Shown piece after piece: positions 1 to 7,436 of a stretch of DNA of 37,609 bases. Location of the stretch: the NCBI GenBank assembly GCA_020062745.1, contig JAGUVT010000100.1:1-37609 (forward strand), written 5' to 3'. A program made the position numbers and the translations under genes. Under the pieces are notes generated by a model that saw only the letters and a list, made by a program, of their open reading frames with translations, was not told the DNA's origin and made no database searches. The first letter of the stretch is position 1. Each line of letters begins with the position of its first letter. The stretch is from Deltaproteobacteria bacterium (GTDB taxonomy: Bacteria; Bacillota; Desulfotomaculia; Desulfotomaculales; JAGUVT01).

Positions 1-1
1 C

Positions 2-289
2 CGCACCATGTTCCGGGCCAACCTGCTCAATCAGCGGCTTTCGCCCGCCCAACTGGCCGGCGATAAGGGATTTGATCTGTGGCACAACTACATCAAGACA
101 TGGTACGACCTGGGCATCAACCACGTCCAGTTCAATATGGTCGATAACGAGACCCTGTTTGCCGCCCAGAAAGAACCGGAGAAGTACAGCGAGTTGATCG
201 TGCGCATAGCCGGCTACAGTGCTCACTTCGTCGACATGAACAAGAAGACGCAGGACACCATCATCGCCCGCAACGTGCAGACGCTTTAG
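2..289 (+). CDS. Glycyl radical enzyme, X-succinate synthase type, alpha subunit (3' end only)
   Basis: Only the last 95 codons are in the window; the gene begins upstream. The C-terminal glycyl-radical loop reads RIAGYSAHFVD, where the Gly is the radical site formed by a radical-SAM activase in this family. The segment is about 80% identical by eye (roughly 74 of 90 positions) to the end of the complete enzyme at 13147-15660, so the two are paralogues. The motif form is that of the benzylsuccinate/alkylsuccinate synthase group, which adds fumarate to a hydrocarbon, rather than that of pyruvate formate-lyase. No small Fe-S subunit gene follows, unlike the second copy; a hairpin terminator lies 72 bases downstream. 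The family call is firm; the substrate is unknown. Confidence 0.85.
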   Translation, partial: RTMFRANLLNQRLSPAQLAGDKGFDLWHNYIKTWYDLGINHVQFNMVDNETLFAAQKEPEKYSELIVRIAGYSAHFVDMNKKTQDTIIARNVQTL

Positions 290-360
290 AATTATTTCCT
301 GCCGTTTTTCAGATGAAACTCAATCAACAATCTTCTGGTTGATTGCTAAAAATTGAGAGA

Positions 361-411
361 GCCTGTTGAACATACTCGCTCGGGAATCTTGTTCGGCGGG
401 CTTGTTTTTTT
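361..411 (+). terminator. Rho-independent terminator after the first radical enzyme
   Basis: A 12-bp stem with three or four G-U pairs forms between gcctgttgaaca (361-372) and tgttcggcgggc (390-401), with a 17-nt loop. It is followed at once by ttgttttttt. It would close the operon that ends with the partial radical-enzyme gene. Confidence 0.7.
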
Positions 412-578
412 ATAATGCTTAAAAGCATTTCAAAAAAATTTTATTATTAACAATTAATCGCATCTTAGATGCGTCTGTAATAAATGCTTTTTAAAAATAA
501 CCGGGAAGGAACTTACAGAATAATAGTAAAATTTTTGTAACTACTTGTAGCGGTCGTTGCGGCTGCGACCCGAAGGTC

Positions 579-632
579 TAAGCCGGCGTAGCGCCAGTTG
601 GCCGCCTTGTAGCAGGTGCCCCGGAACCGTTT
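579..632 (-). pseudogene. Relic fragment of a DUF4338 (DruA-like, transposon-associated) gene
   Basis: Read on the minus strand from 632, the bases encode KRFRGTCYKAANWRYAGL. This closely matches the conserved RFRGTCYRAANW block I know from DUF4338 proteins, which occur in transposon-linked genes and in the Druantia DruA protein. The family's following GRGR segment is absent, and no start codon or further homologous sequence is visible on either side. It is a degraded remnant, not a working gene. The match is from memory of the family motif; a protein search with the 18 residues would settle it. Confidence 0.55.
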
Positions 633-715
633 ACCTGGTAATATTTTTACCTGGTAATTTCGCTAAACTATACAAACTATTACGCTAAAAAACGAGCCAG
701 GCGACCCCGGCCGCG

Positions 716-825
716 GATCATTGGAATTCCCGGCGAAAAGGGAACTTAAAGATCATGTCCGGCGATATAACCATCATTCCGAGCACATAAGATCATTTAA
801 ACCCTTGGCGAAAAGGGAATTGAAA
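716..825. repeat. 35-bp direct repeats, possible insertion-sequence end
   Basis: Two 35-base units (716-750 and 791-825) share gatcatt at the left and ggcgaaaagggaa in the middle, separated by nine variable bases in each. A third, truncated unit begins at 751 (gatcatgtccggcga). Multiple terminal repeats of this kind are typical of the ends of some IS21-family elements, but no transposase is present, so the assignment is a guess. Confidence 0.45.
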
Positions 826-967
826 AACGAAAGAATAATTATAGTCCATAGCCGGATTAAGTGATAGAATATTTATGGAAAATGGTTATGGGTTTGACGG
901 GCAACTCTTAAATCCCGGGTGCTAAGTAATAAATACTATAATGCGAGAGGAGAAGAAAATCTAAAGA

Positions 968-1372
968 ATGAAGGTAAAGGATTACGGAAAGAGCTTGTTC
1001 TGGCAATTGCTTGATATTAAGGTGCGGAGCAACAGTCCGGGCCGGGCGGAACTGGTCATGCCTGTAAGCGACAAGCATACCCAACTGGCCGGGGTTGTTC
1101 ACGGCGGAGCCATTGCATCTTTGATTGACTCCGCTGTTGCGGCGGCCATAGGAGAACTGGATGTGCCGAAAATCGGCATGTCTACCATTGAAATGAAAGT
1201 TAACTACCTGGCGCCGGTATTACCGGGCGATGAACTGGTAGCCGATGCCAAGATTATCCAGACCGGACGCAAGATAGTTGTCGGGACCATTGAGGTTTTC
1301 AATAAGAAAGGGTGTCTGGTAGCTTTTGGGATTGCCACTTACATGATTAAGCCGCCTCCTTCGACAAATTGA
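968..1372 (+). CDS. PaaI-type hotdog-fold acyl-CoA thioesterase
   Basis: This 134-residue protein has the length and core of single-domain PaaI/YdiI thioesterases. The helix motif VVHGGAIASLIDSAVAAAI lies at about residues 42-60, and a strand pair with NYLAPVLPGDELVADAKI follows. The family hydrolyses acyl- or aryl-CoA thioesters in the cytoplasm as homotetramers. The start is ATG 968; the purine-rich gagaggag upstream is somewhat distant (about 16 bases). The gene stands alone, convergent with the mutase small-subunit gene. In this island it may release CoA from dead-end or bulky acyl-CoA intermediates, which is inference. Confidence 0.85.
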   Translation: MKVKDYGKSLFWQLLDIKVRSNSPGRAELVMPVSDKHTQLAGVVHGGAIASLIDSAVAAAIGELDVPKIGMSTIEMKVNYLAPVLPGDELVADAKIIQTGRKIVVGTIEVFNKKGCLVAFGIATYMIKPPPSTN

Positions 1373-1549
1373 TCTAATTTCCAGGATTCCTGCTTCTTGA
1401 GATGGGTGTGGGTTAAAGTTTTTTTTACCTCGGGTGGAGTTTAAGTTTCTACCTGAAGCCTCGATGTTTTGCGTAAGCTAAACGAGTTCACTTTTTAAAA
1501 CGCCGTACCAGTTGTTGCCTGAATCTGCATACCGCTAAAAAGGTTATTG

Positions 1550-1951
1550 TTATGCTTCAAGGCGGGTGCGGATCCAGTCTACAATTGCGTCCAGCGGGGT
1601 TCCGGGGGTGAAGATTTCTTCCGCAAACCCGCAATTTTTGAGTTCTTTTACATCTTCATCCGGGATGGTGCCGCCTCCCATGACAATAATATCTTCAGCG
1701 TCGTTTTCTTTTAAGAGTTCGCATATCCGGGGGAAGAGGGTCATGTGGGCTCCCGAAAGAATGCTTAAACCTACCACGTCGACGTCTTCCTGGATGGCTG
1801 CTTCCACGATTTGTTCCGGGGTCTGGTGCAGGCCGGTATAGACCACTTCCATGCCGGCGTCCCGGAGTGCCCGGGCGATTACCCTGGCGCCGCGGTCATG
1901 CCCGTCCAGACCAGGCTTGGCTACTAAAACTCTAATCTTTTTCTCCGCCAT
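1550..1951 (-). CDS. B12-binding small subunit of acyl-CoA mutase 1
   Basis: At 133 residues this is a complete cobalamin-binding domain of the methylmalonyl-CoA mutase C-terminal type. The base-off/His-on motif DxHxxG is DGHDRG (Asp16, His18, Gly21); His18 should be the lower axial cobalt ligand. The conserved GLSILSGAH and [11 protein letters not shown] segments of the Rossmann-like fold are also present. It lies 20 bases downstream of the 550-residue catalytic subunit gene and has a good ribosome site (ggggagga) before ATG 1951. Separate large and small subunits are usual for isobutyryl-CoA and hydroxyisobutyryl-CoA mutases and for archaeal-type methylmalonyl-CoA mutases. Confidence 0.9.
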   Translation of the reverse strand: MAEKKIRVLVAKPGLDGHDRGARVIARALRDAGMEVVYTGLHQTPEQIVEAAIQEDVDVVGLSILSGAHMTLFPRICELLKENDAEDIIVMGGGTIPDEDVKELKNCGFAEEIFTPGTPLDAIVDWIRTRLEA

Positions 1952-1971
1952 CTATATTTGTCCTCCCCGTT

Positions 1972-3624
1972 TTAAAAAGTCGGCTTTTCTTTGTATTCGC
2001 CGAATACTTCGCGCAGCACCTGGATGATTTCGCCTTCGGTGGAGTAAGCCTTAACCGCATCCAGGATGTAAGGCATCAGGTTTTCGGTACCTGCGGCGGC
2101 CCGGCGCAGGTTTTCCAGGGCTTCCCGCACAAGGATGTTGTCCCTGGTTTCGCGCAGTTTTTTAACTCCGGCTACCTGGTTCTTTTCAATTTGCGGGTCT
2201 ATTTTTAAAAGCTCGATGTCCAGTGTTTCGTTCTGGTCAACGAACTCGTTGACTCCCACCTGGATTCTTTCTTTGGTATCGATGGCCCGCTGGTATATAT
2301 AAGCGGCGTCGGCGATTTCCTGCTGGAAGAAGTTCTGGTCGATGGCTGCCAGCACGCCGCCCCGCCTGTCAATTTCGGCGAAGTATTTTTCGGCTTCTTC
2401 TTCCATTTTATTGGTGAACGATTCGATGAAGTAGGAGCCGGCCAGGGGATCAATGACGTTGGCCGCGCCGGTTTCATGGGCAATGATCTGCTGGGTGCGC
2501 AGGGCAATCTGGACCGCCTTTTCAGAGGGCAGGGCCAGCGTTTCGTCCATGGAGTTGGTGTGCAGGGACTGGGTGCCGCCGAGGACTGCCGACAGCGCCT
2601 GAAACGCCGTGCGGACAATGTTGTTTTCGGGCTGCTGGGCGGTCAGGCTGCAGCCTGCGGTCTGCGTGTGAAAACGTAAAAGCAGGGAACGGGGGTCCCT
2701 GGCGCCGTACTTTTCTTTCATGCGGCGGGCCCAGATGCGGCGGGCGGCGCGGTACTTGGCAATCTCCTCAAAAAAGTCGGCGTGCGAGTTGAAAAAGAAA
2801 GACAGCCTGGGCGCGAAATCGTCAACCTTGAGGCCGGCGGCAATTCCCGCCTCCACATAAGCAAACCCGTCGGCCAGGGTGAAAGCAAGTTCCTGCACGG
2901 CGGTGGACCCGGCTTCACGGATGTGGTAGCCGCTGATGCTGACGGTATTCCACTTTGGCACATGCCGGGAGGCAAAAGCAAAAATATCGGTAATCAGGCG
3001 CATTGAGGGACCGGGCGGGAAAATCCACGATTTCTGGGCGATGTATTCCTTAAGAATGTCGTTTTGGATGGTGCCGGTCAGTTTTTGCGGGGGTACGCCC
3101 TGTTTTTCGCCGGTAGCCAGGTACATGGCCCAGATAACAGCAGCCGGGGCGTTGATGGTCATGGAGGTGCTCACCTTATCCAGGGGAATACCGCTGAAGA
3201 GTACTTCCATGTCGGCCAGGGAGTCTATGGCCACGCCTACCCGGCCGACTTCGCCCAGCGCCCGCGGGTGATCGGAATCGAAGCCCATTATGGTAGGCAT
3301 GTCAAAAGCTACCGAGAGCCCGGTTTGTCCTCTTTCCAGAAGGAACTTGTACCGCTCGTTGGATTCCCTGGCGGTAGCGAACCCGGCGAACTGGCGCATG
3401 GTCCAGAGACGTCCCCGGTACATGTTGCGCTGGACGCCGCGGGTATAGGGATATTCACCGGGCAGGCTCAGGTCGCGGAGGTAGTCGAAGTCCTCCAGAT
3501 CAACCGGTGTGTAAAGGTCGTTCACGGGAAGATTTGATACCGTGGTAAATTTTACCGGCCGGTCTCTCAGTTTATCTTTCTCTTCCTGCCATTTCCGGAG
3601 GCGGCTTTTTATTTCTTTATCCAT
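1972..3624 (-). CDS. Acyl-CoA mutase 1 large subunit, isobutyryl-CoA mutase-like
   Basis: A 550-residue TIM-barrel catalytic subunit of the adenosylcobalamin-dependent mutase family. The conserved blocks [10 protein letters not shown] (185-194) and [11 protein letters not shown] (229-239) are intact, including the Tyr/His pair Y233-H234 equivalent to Tyr243-His244 of Propionibacterium methylmalonyl-CoA mutase. At the substrate-selecting positions it has Phe79 (Tyr89 in that enzyme) and Gln197 (Arg207 there). The Phe/Gln pair is the published signature of isobutyryl-CoA mutase (Phe80/Gln198), and loss of the Arg argues against a methylmalonyl-CoA substrate. Isobutyryl-CoA to butyryl-CoA, or a related 2-methyl-branched acyl-CoA, is the likely reaction. 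ATG 3624 has an upstream gggag. It is transcribed with the small subunit. Confidence 0.85.
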   Translation of the reverse strand: MDKEIKSRLRKWQEEKDKLRDRPVKFTTVSNLPVNDLYTPVDLEDFDYLRDLSLPGEYPYTRGVQRNMYRGRLWTMRQFAGFATARESNERYKFLLERGQTGLSVAFDMPTIMGFDSDHPRALGEVGRVGVAIDSLADMEVLFSGIPLDKVSTSMTINAPAAVIWAMYLATGEKQGVPPQKLTGTIQNDILKEYIAQKSWIFPPGPSMRLITDIFAFASRHVPKWNTVSISGYHIREAGSTAVQELAFTLADGFAYVEAGIAAGLKVDDFAPRLSFFFNSHADFFEEIAKYRAARRIWARRMKEKYGARDPRSLLLRFHTQTAGCSLTAQQPENNIVRTAFQALSAVLGGTQSLHTNSMDETLALPSEKAVQIALRTQQIIAHETGAANVIDPLAGSYFIESFTNKMEEEAEKYFAEIDRRGGVLAAIDQNFFQQEIADAAYIYQRAIDTKERIQVGVNEFVDQNETLDIELLKIDPQIEKNQVAGVKKLRETRDNILVREALENLRRAAAGTENLMPYILDAVKAYSTEGEIIQVLREVFGEYKEKPTF

Positions 3625-3711
3625 CTATCTCAACTCCCTTTTACCATCTTTTCTTTGATAGTAATTCTATGATTTGCTTTTGAATTCCTCTTTTAAAAAT
3701 TCTTAAACACA

Positions 3712-3751
3712 AAAGGGAAAGACAATCGAGTAAAGAATAATAAAGGGAAAG
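3712..3751. promoter_or_regulatory. Direct repeat in a divergent promoter region
   Basis: The 10-mer aaagggaaag occurs at 3712-3721 and 3742-3751, exactly 30 bases (about three helical turns) apart. It lies in the only gap between the divergent mutase 1 and thiolase genes. This could be a regulator site, but the sequence is low-complexity and the call is weak. Confidence 0.25.
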
Positions 3752-3785
3752 TTGTTTATAAAAATAAAATCTAAGGAGGGAGAGT

Positions 3786-4949
3786 ATGCGTGAAGTAGCA
3801 GTAGTAGGGGTGGGGATGACGTCTTTTGGCAAATCTCAGAAGAGCAATATTGAAATGTTTTCTGAAGCAGCCATGGATGCAATAGCAGATGCCGGCCTCA
3901 AGTCAAGGGATATTCAATCGCTTTTTTTAGGCAATGTTTTGGGAGGATTTGAAGAGGGGCAAATCGGGATGGCGGCTTTTGCCGCGGCGGACATTGGATT
4001 GCCCAACATACCGGCTACCAGGGTGGAAGGCATTTGTGCTTCGGGAGCGCTGGCTGTAAGAGAAGCTTTTATCTGGGTGGCCTCGGGTGCCTACGATATT
4101 GTAATGGCCGGCGGCACGGAAAGGGCGCTTGTTATGGGCACTTCCTATGCCACGCGCACTTTTCAAATGGGCAGCGACAGCCGTTACGAAAGCGGGACGG
4201 GAGTGACCTTTCCTGCCGTGTTTGCCATGGCGGCCAACCTTTACGCGAAGAAATACGGTATTCCCCTGGTGAAGCTGAAGGAGCAAATGGCCATGGTGGC
4301 CGTTAAGAACCATAAGCATGGCGTGCATAACCCCAAAGCCCAGTTTCGCAAGGAGATTTCCGTTGAAAATGTTTTATCCGGCATGGTGGTATGTGATCCG
4401 CTGCAGCTTTATGATTGCTGCCCCTTTTCCGATGGCGCGGCGGCGATAATCCTGGCGTCTGCGGATGTGGCGAAGAAGCTTGCGGCCAAACCGGTGTATA
4501 TCGCGGGAGTAGGGCAGGCCTCGGCCGGCCCATTGCACAACCAGAAAGATATTACCCGTTTCAAGGCGAGGGAGATTTCGGCAAAGGCGGCTTATGATAT
4601 GGCCGGCCTGACGCCGGAGGATATAGACGTGTGCGAATTGCACGACTGTTTTACCGTTGCCGAGATCATAGCTGCGGAAGGGCTGGGCTTTTTTGAGTTC
4701 GGCAAGGGCAGCGAAGCAGTTGAAAAAGGGGAAACTACTTATGGCGGTAAAATTACGATTAACCCCTCCGGCGGCCTGAAAGCGAAGGGGCATCCCATCG
4801 GCGCAACGGGGGTGGCCCAGGTTTACGAGATAGTTAAACAACTGCGCGGTGAGGCCGGCGAGAGGCAGGTAGAAGGAGCAAAAGTAGGGATGACCGATAC
4901 CCTGGGCGGAGATGCCTGTACCATTGCGAATATTATCTTAAGGGCTTAA
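3786..4949 (+). CDS. Thiolase, SCP2/BbsB-like
   Basis: A 387-residue thiolase-superfamily protein. The nucleophilic cysteine is Cys84 in VEGICASGALA. The His-containing blocks ELHDCFTVAE and GGLKAKGHPIGATG and the C-terminal GGDACTIA carry the other catalytic residues. The SCP2-type N-terminus (VAVVGVGMTSFGKS) and the neighbouring zinc-ribbon/OB-fold gene, 14 bases downstream, match the two-component arrangement of the benzoylsuccinyl-CoA thiolase BbsAB in anaerobic toluene degradation. Here it would cleave a 3-oxoacyl-CoA made from the radical-enzyme product. The ribosome site aaggaggg precedes ATG 3786. The exact substrate cannot be read from sequence, and similar pairs occur outside hydrocarbon pathways. 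Confidence 0.85.
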   Translation: MREVAVVGVGMTSFGKSQKSNIEMFSEAAMDAIADAGLKSRDIQSLFLGNVLGGFEEGQIGMAAFAAADIGLPNIPATRVEGICASGALAVREAFIWVASGAYDIVMAGGTERALVMGTSYATRTFQMGSDSRYESGTGVTFPAVFAMAANLYAKKYGIPLVKLKEQMAMVAVKNHKHGVHNPKAQFRKEISVENVLSGMVVCDPLQLYDCCPFSDGAAAIILASADVAKKLAAKPVYIAGVGQASAGPLHNQKDITRFKAREISAKAAYDMAGLTPEDIDVCELHDCFTVAEIIAAEGLGFFEFGKGSEAVEKGETTYGGKITINPSGGLKAKGHPIGATGVAQVYEIVKQLRGEAGERQVEGAKVGMTDTLGGDACTIANIILRA

Positions 4950-4963
4950 GGAGTGGAAAAAGC

Positions 4964-5365
4964 ATGGAATATAAACTTACCTATGAAGGTTTTTACGAGG
5001 CGCTAAGAAAAGATAAGTTAGTGGGCCTGAAATGCCTGGAATGTGGCGCTTATACCATTCCGCCGAAAAAAGTATGCTCCGAATGTGCCGGTGAAGAACT
5101 GGAGGTTGTTGAGTTTAAAGGTACCGGTGAGGTGCGCACCTATACTGTCGTCCGCGTTCCGCCGGAAGGCTTTGACGCTCCTTATGTTCTGGGTCTGGTT
5201 GAACTGGCGGAGGGTCCCTGGCTTCTGGGGAGAATCGTCGATGTGTACCCGGAGCAGGTTTCTTTTGACTTAATTGGGCAAAAAGTAAAGGCCGGCCACC
5301 TGGTGCAGGAAGGAGACAAGTTTTCTGCCGGGGAAAGGGTGGTAGTGGCTTTCCGGCCGGAGTGA
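4964..5365 (+). CDS. DUF35 zinc-ribbon/OB-fold partner of the thiolase (BbsA-like)
   Basis: A 133-residue protein with an N-terminal rubredoxin-like zinc ribbon: CLEC and CSEC supply four cysteines around residues 24-46. An acyl-CoA-associated OB-fold follows (GTGEVRTYTVVRVPPEGFDAPYVLGLVEL). Such proteins form stable complexes with thiolase-superfamily subunits; in BbsAB both are needed for activity. The adjacent thiolase and shared direction make it that enzyme's second subunit. Its stop is three bases from the stop of the convergent activator gene. Confidence 0.87.
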   Translation: MEYKLTYEGFYEALRKDKLVGLKCLECGAYTIPPKKVCSECAGEELEVVEFKGTGEVRTYTVVRVPPEGFDAPYVLGLVELAEGPWLLGRIVDVYPEQVSFDLIGQKVKAGHLVQEGDKFSAGERVVVAFRPE

Positions 5366-5368
5366 AAG

Positions 5369-6331
5369 TTATAAAGCATCTTCCAGGTCCCATTTTCCGC
5401 AGCGGCTGCCCCAACGCCCGATGACCCGGTCTCCTTCGTAGATTTCCACTACTTCGCATACGTTGGGGCAGCCGTCGCATTCAAAACTGCCGGATCGAAA
5501 AGACAAGGTGGTTACGGCAAACCCCTTGAACCTGGTGGTTTTAGTCCTGGCTACTGTTTCTTTGGCCAGTTGGGCGGCGCCGATGGCGCCCATTACGTTG
5601 AAATATCCGGGCACGACTACGGGCAGGTTCAGCGCTCTCTCGAACGCTGCCCGGATGCCGCTGTTGGCGGCTACGCCGCCCTGAAATACTACGGGAGGCA
5701 GGATTTCTTTGCCCTTGCCGACGTTGTTCAAGTAATTGCGTACCAGTGCCTCGCAGAGGCCGTTGATGATGTCCGGGATCCGGTGGCCCATCTGTTGTTT
5801 GTGCACCATATCCGATTCGGCGAATACCGTGCACCGGCCGGCTATACGTACCGGTTTCCCGGACTGCAGGGCCAGTTCGCCAAACCGGGTAATGGGGATA
5901 TTCAGACGGTTGGCCTGCTGGTCCAGGAAAGAGCCTGTCCCGGCGGCGCAGATGGTGTTCATGGCGAAGTCGGTGACGATTCCGTTTCTCAAAATAATGA
6001 TTTTAGAGTCCTGGCCGCCTATTTCCAGGATTGTCTGCACATCGGGCACGAGCATCGAAGCAGCCACGGCATGGGTGGTAATCTCGTTTTTGATAATGTC
6101 GGCTCCGATCATTACTCCGGCCAGGTAGCGTCCGCTGCCGGTGGTTCCGGCGCCGGCTATGATCATGCCGGCAGGAGCCGAGCGGGCGGCGGTTTTTAAT
6201 CCCTCCTGGATGACCTCAATGGGCCGGCCTCTGGTACGCAGGTAAAGGCTGGTCAAGATTTCCCCGGTTTCGCTGACGATGACTATATTTGTGCTGACTG
6301 AGCCGACATCAATGCCCAGGTATGCTTTCAT
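5369..6331 (-). CDS. HgdC/BadF-type ATP-dependent activator (2-hydroxyacyl-CoA dehydratase activase family)
   Basis: A 320-residue ASKHA-fold ATPase. The phosphate-binding LGIDVGSVSTN lies at residues 5-15 and GAGTTGSGRYLAG at 60-72. The two cysteines that bridge the homodimer [4Fe-4S] cluster are Cys128 (ICAAGTGSF) and Cys167 (RCTVFAESDM), at almost the same positions as Cys127/Cys166 of HgdC. After the ATPase there is an extra cysteine tail (Cys285, 288, 292 and 311) of the kind seen in activators linked to DUF2229 proteins. The family uses ATP hydrolysis to push an electron at low potential into a dehydratase or reductase. It is the third gene of a minus-strand operon behind two DUF2229-like proteins; no classic HgdAB pair is in the window. 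Confidence 0.9.
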   Translation of the reverse strand: MKAYLGIDVGSVSTNIVIVSETGEILTSLYLRTRGRPIEVIQEGLKTAARSAPAGMIIAGAGTTGSGRYLAGVMIGADIIKNEITTHAVAASMLVPDVQTILEIGGQDSKIIILRNGIVTDFAMNTICAAGTGSFLDQQANRLNIPITRFGELALQSGKPVRIAGRCTVFAESDMVHKQQMGHRIPDIINGLCEALVRNYLNNVGKGKEILPPVVFQGGVAANSGIRAAFERALNLPVVVPGYFNVMGAIGAAQLAKETVARTKTTRFKGFAVTTLSFRSGSFECDGCPNVCEVVEIYEGDRVIGRWGSRCGKWDLEDAL

Positions 6332-6347
6332 GAAAACCCCTTCCTGG

Positions 6348-7436
6348 TTAAATTATCTGCGGGATTTGTTTCCTGCGTCGCAGGAGGTCCACAAATGCTT
6401 CCAGGCGGGTGGTCATGCCGGCCTTTCCGGTTTGTTCGTCCAGGAAAAATGTTAAAAAGGGGATGTTGTGTTCCCGGCTTACCCGGGGCAGTATGGTGCG
6501 GGCTACTATTTCAGGGATGCAGGTGAAAGGGGCTAGTTGGATAACCCCGTCGAATCCCCGCCTGGCATAGAGAACGGTGTTGCCGATGGAGTCCCGTCCA
6601 TGCCCGCCCAGCAACTCCGGTATATAAGGGGCGGCGGCGTCTTTTACGGTAATTCCTTCCGTAGTTTCTTTCCAGGCGTTATCCCTGGTCCAGCCGGTTA
6701 AAAACATTGATCTTTCCACTTCAACGCCCAGGTTGCCGAGGGTTTCTTCGATTTCCAGGTTGCTTGCCGGTTCCAGCAGGACGTAGATTTCACCGACGAT
6801 ACCTACTTTTAGAACTTCCCTGGTTGGGTCTTGTGGAATTTTGTTTAGTGCTGTCAGAGCGGATGCTTCCGCTTCTTCGATTTGGTTTATGGTATAAGCT
6901 TCGTCGATCCAGTTCAGCGCCTGGCGGTAGACTCTGGTGGTGCTTCTCCTGGTAATTTCCCGCGGGCGAATCACATGAGAAAGTTTTTCGACGTTGTCCA
7001 GGGCTTTTACCTTGCGCCAGGCCCGCTTGATGTGAGCGATGATGCTCCGGATCGAGAGCCGTGCTTTGTTCAAGGCCCGTATGTTGTGGATGAAGTTTAG
7101 CGGGTGCAGGCGGGGCGGCTCGAAAACAATCATCTTCATTTCGTAGCCCAGATCCTGTAAAATTTTGTGGTGCAACTGGGCATATAAGCCAGCCCGGCAT
7201 GGCCCTACCCCGCCGGTAGTAATGATGGTATCCGCTCCCGCTTGAGCGGTTTCAAGGTAAGTACCGAGCAGGATTTTTAAAGGAAAACAAGCAAATTCCG
7301 GGGCATACTTGACGCCCAGGTTGAGAGTGTGTTTACCTGGTCGGGATGGAACCACCACCTCGTTACCCATGTCGTTTAGAAGCATTTTAAAAGCCCGGTA
7401 GGATTCTCCCATTCTGGGGAATGTTATCTTAGGCAT
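6348..7436 (-). CDS. DUF2229-like protein B (HgdB-related), partner of the activator
   Basis: A 362-residue protein of the group annotated as acyl-CoA dehydratase activase-related. Visible marks are YAPEFACFPLK, GGVGPCRAGLYAQ, FTCIPEIVA and a C-terminal DEQTGKAGMTTRLEAFVDLLRRR. The start is ATG 7436, because aaggagg lies just before it and homology starts at MPKITFPRMG; a longer frame to 7472 is unsupported. It overlaps the upstream gene by eight bases and ends 16 bases before the activator gene. The conserved cysteines may bind a cluster reduced by the activator. No reaction has been assigned to this family to my knowledge. Confidence 0.75.
   Translation of the reverse strand: MPKITFPRMGESYRAFKMLLNDMGNEVVVPSRPGKHTLNLGVKYAPEFACFPLKILLGTYLETAQAGADTIITTGGVGPCRAGLYAQLHHKILQDLGYEMKMIVFEPPRLHPLNFIHNIRALNKARLSIRSIIAHIKRAWRKVKALDNVEKLSHVIRPREITRRSTTRVYRQALNWIDEAYTINQIEEAEASALTALNKIPQDPTREVLKVGIVGEIYVLLEPASNLEIEETLGNLGVEVERSMFLTGWTRDNAWKETTEGITVKDAAAPYIPELLGGHGRDSIGNTVLYARRGFDGVIQLAPFTCIPEIVARTILPRVSREHNIPFLTFFLDEQTGKAGMTTRLEAFVDLLRRRKQIPQII

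Larger units (their letters stand above)
290..967. other. Gene-free interval with mobile-element traces
   Basis: There is no intact gene here. From left to right it holds a small inverted repeat (321-328 with 338-345), a terminator (361-411), an AT-rich stretch with a 7-bp palindrome (414-429), a GC-rich patch that on the minus strand encodes a recognisable DUF4338 fragment, and two long direct repeats (716-825). A short direct repeat of ttacctggtaat also occurs around 631-660. I read it as a scar left by decayed insertions between the first radical enzyme and the thioesterase. Confidence 0.6.

Noticed and set aside
541-640. Possible cobalamin riboswitch, because of GC-rich hairpins near B12-dependent mutase genes
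   Set aside because: No B12 box or expected core is present, and the patch is better explained by the DUF4338 reading on the minus strand.
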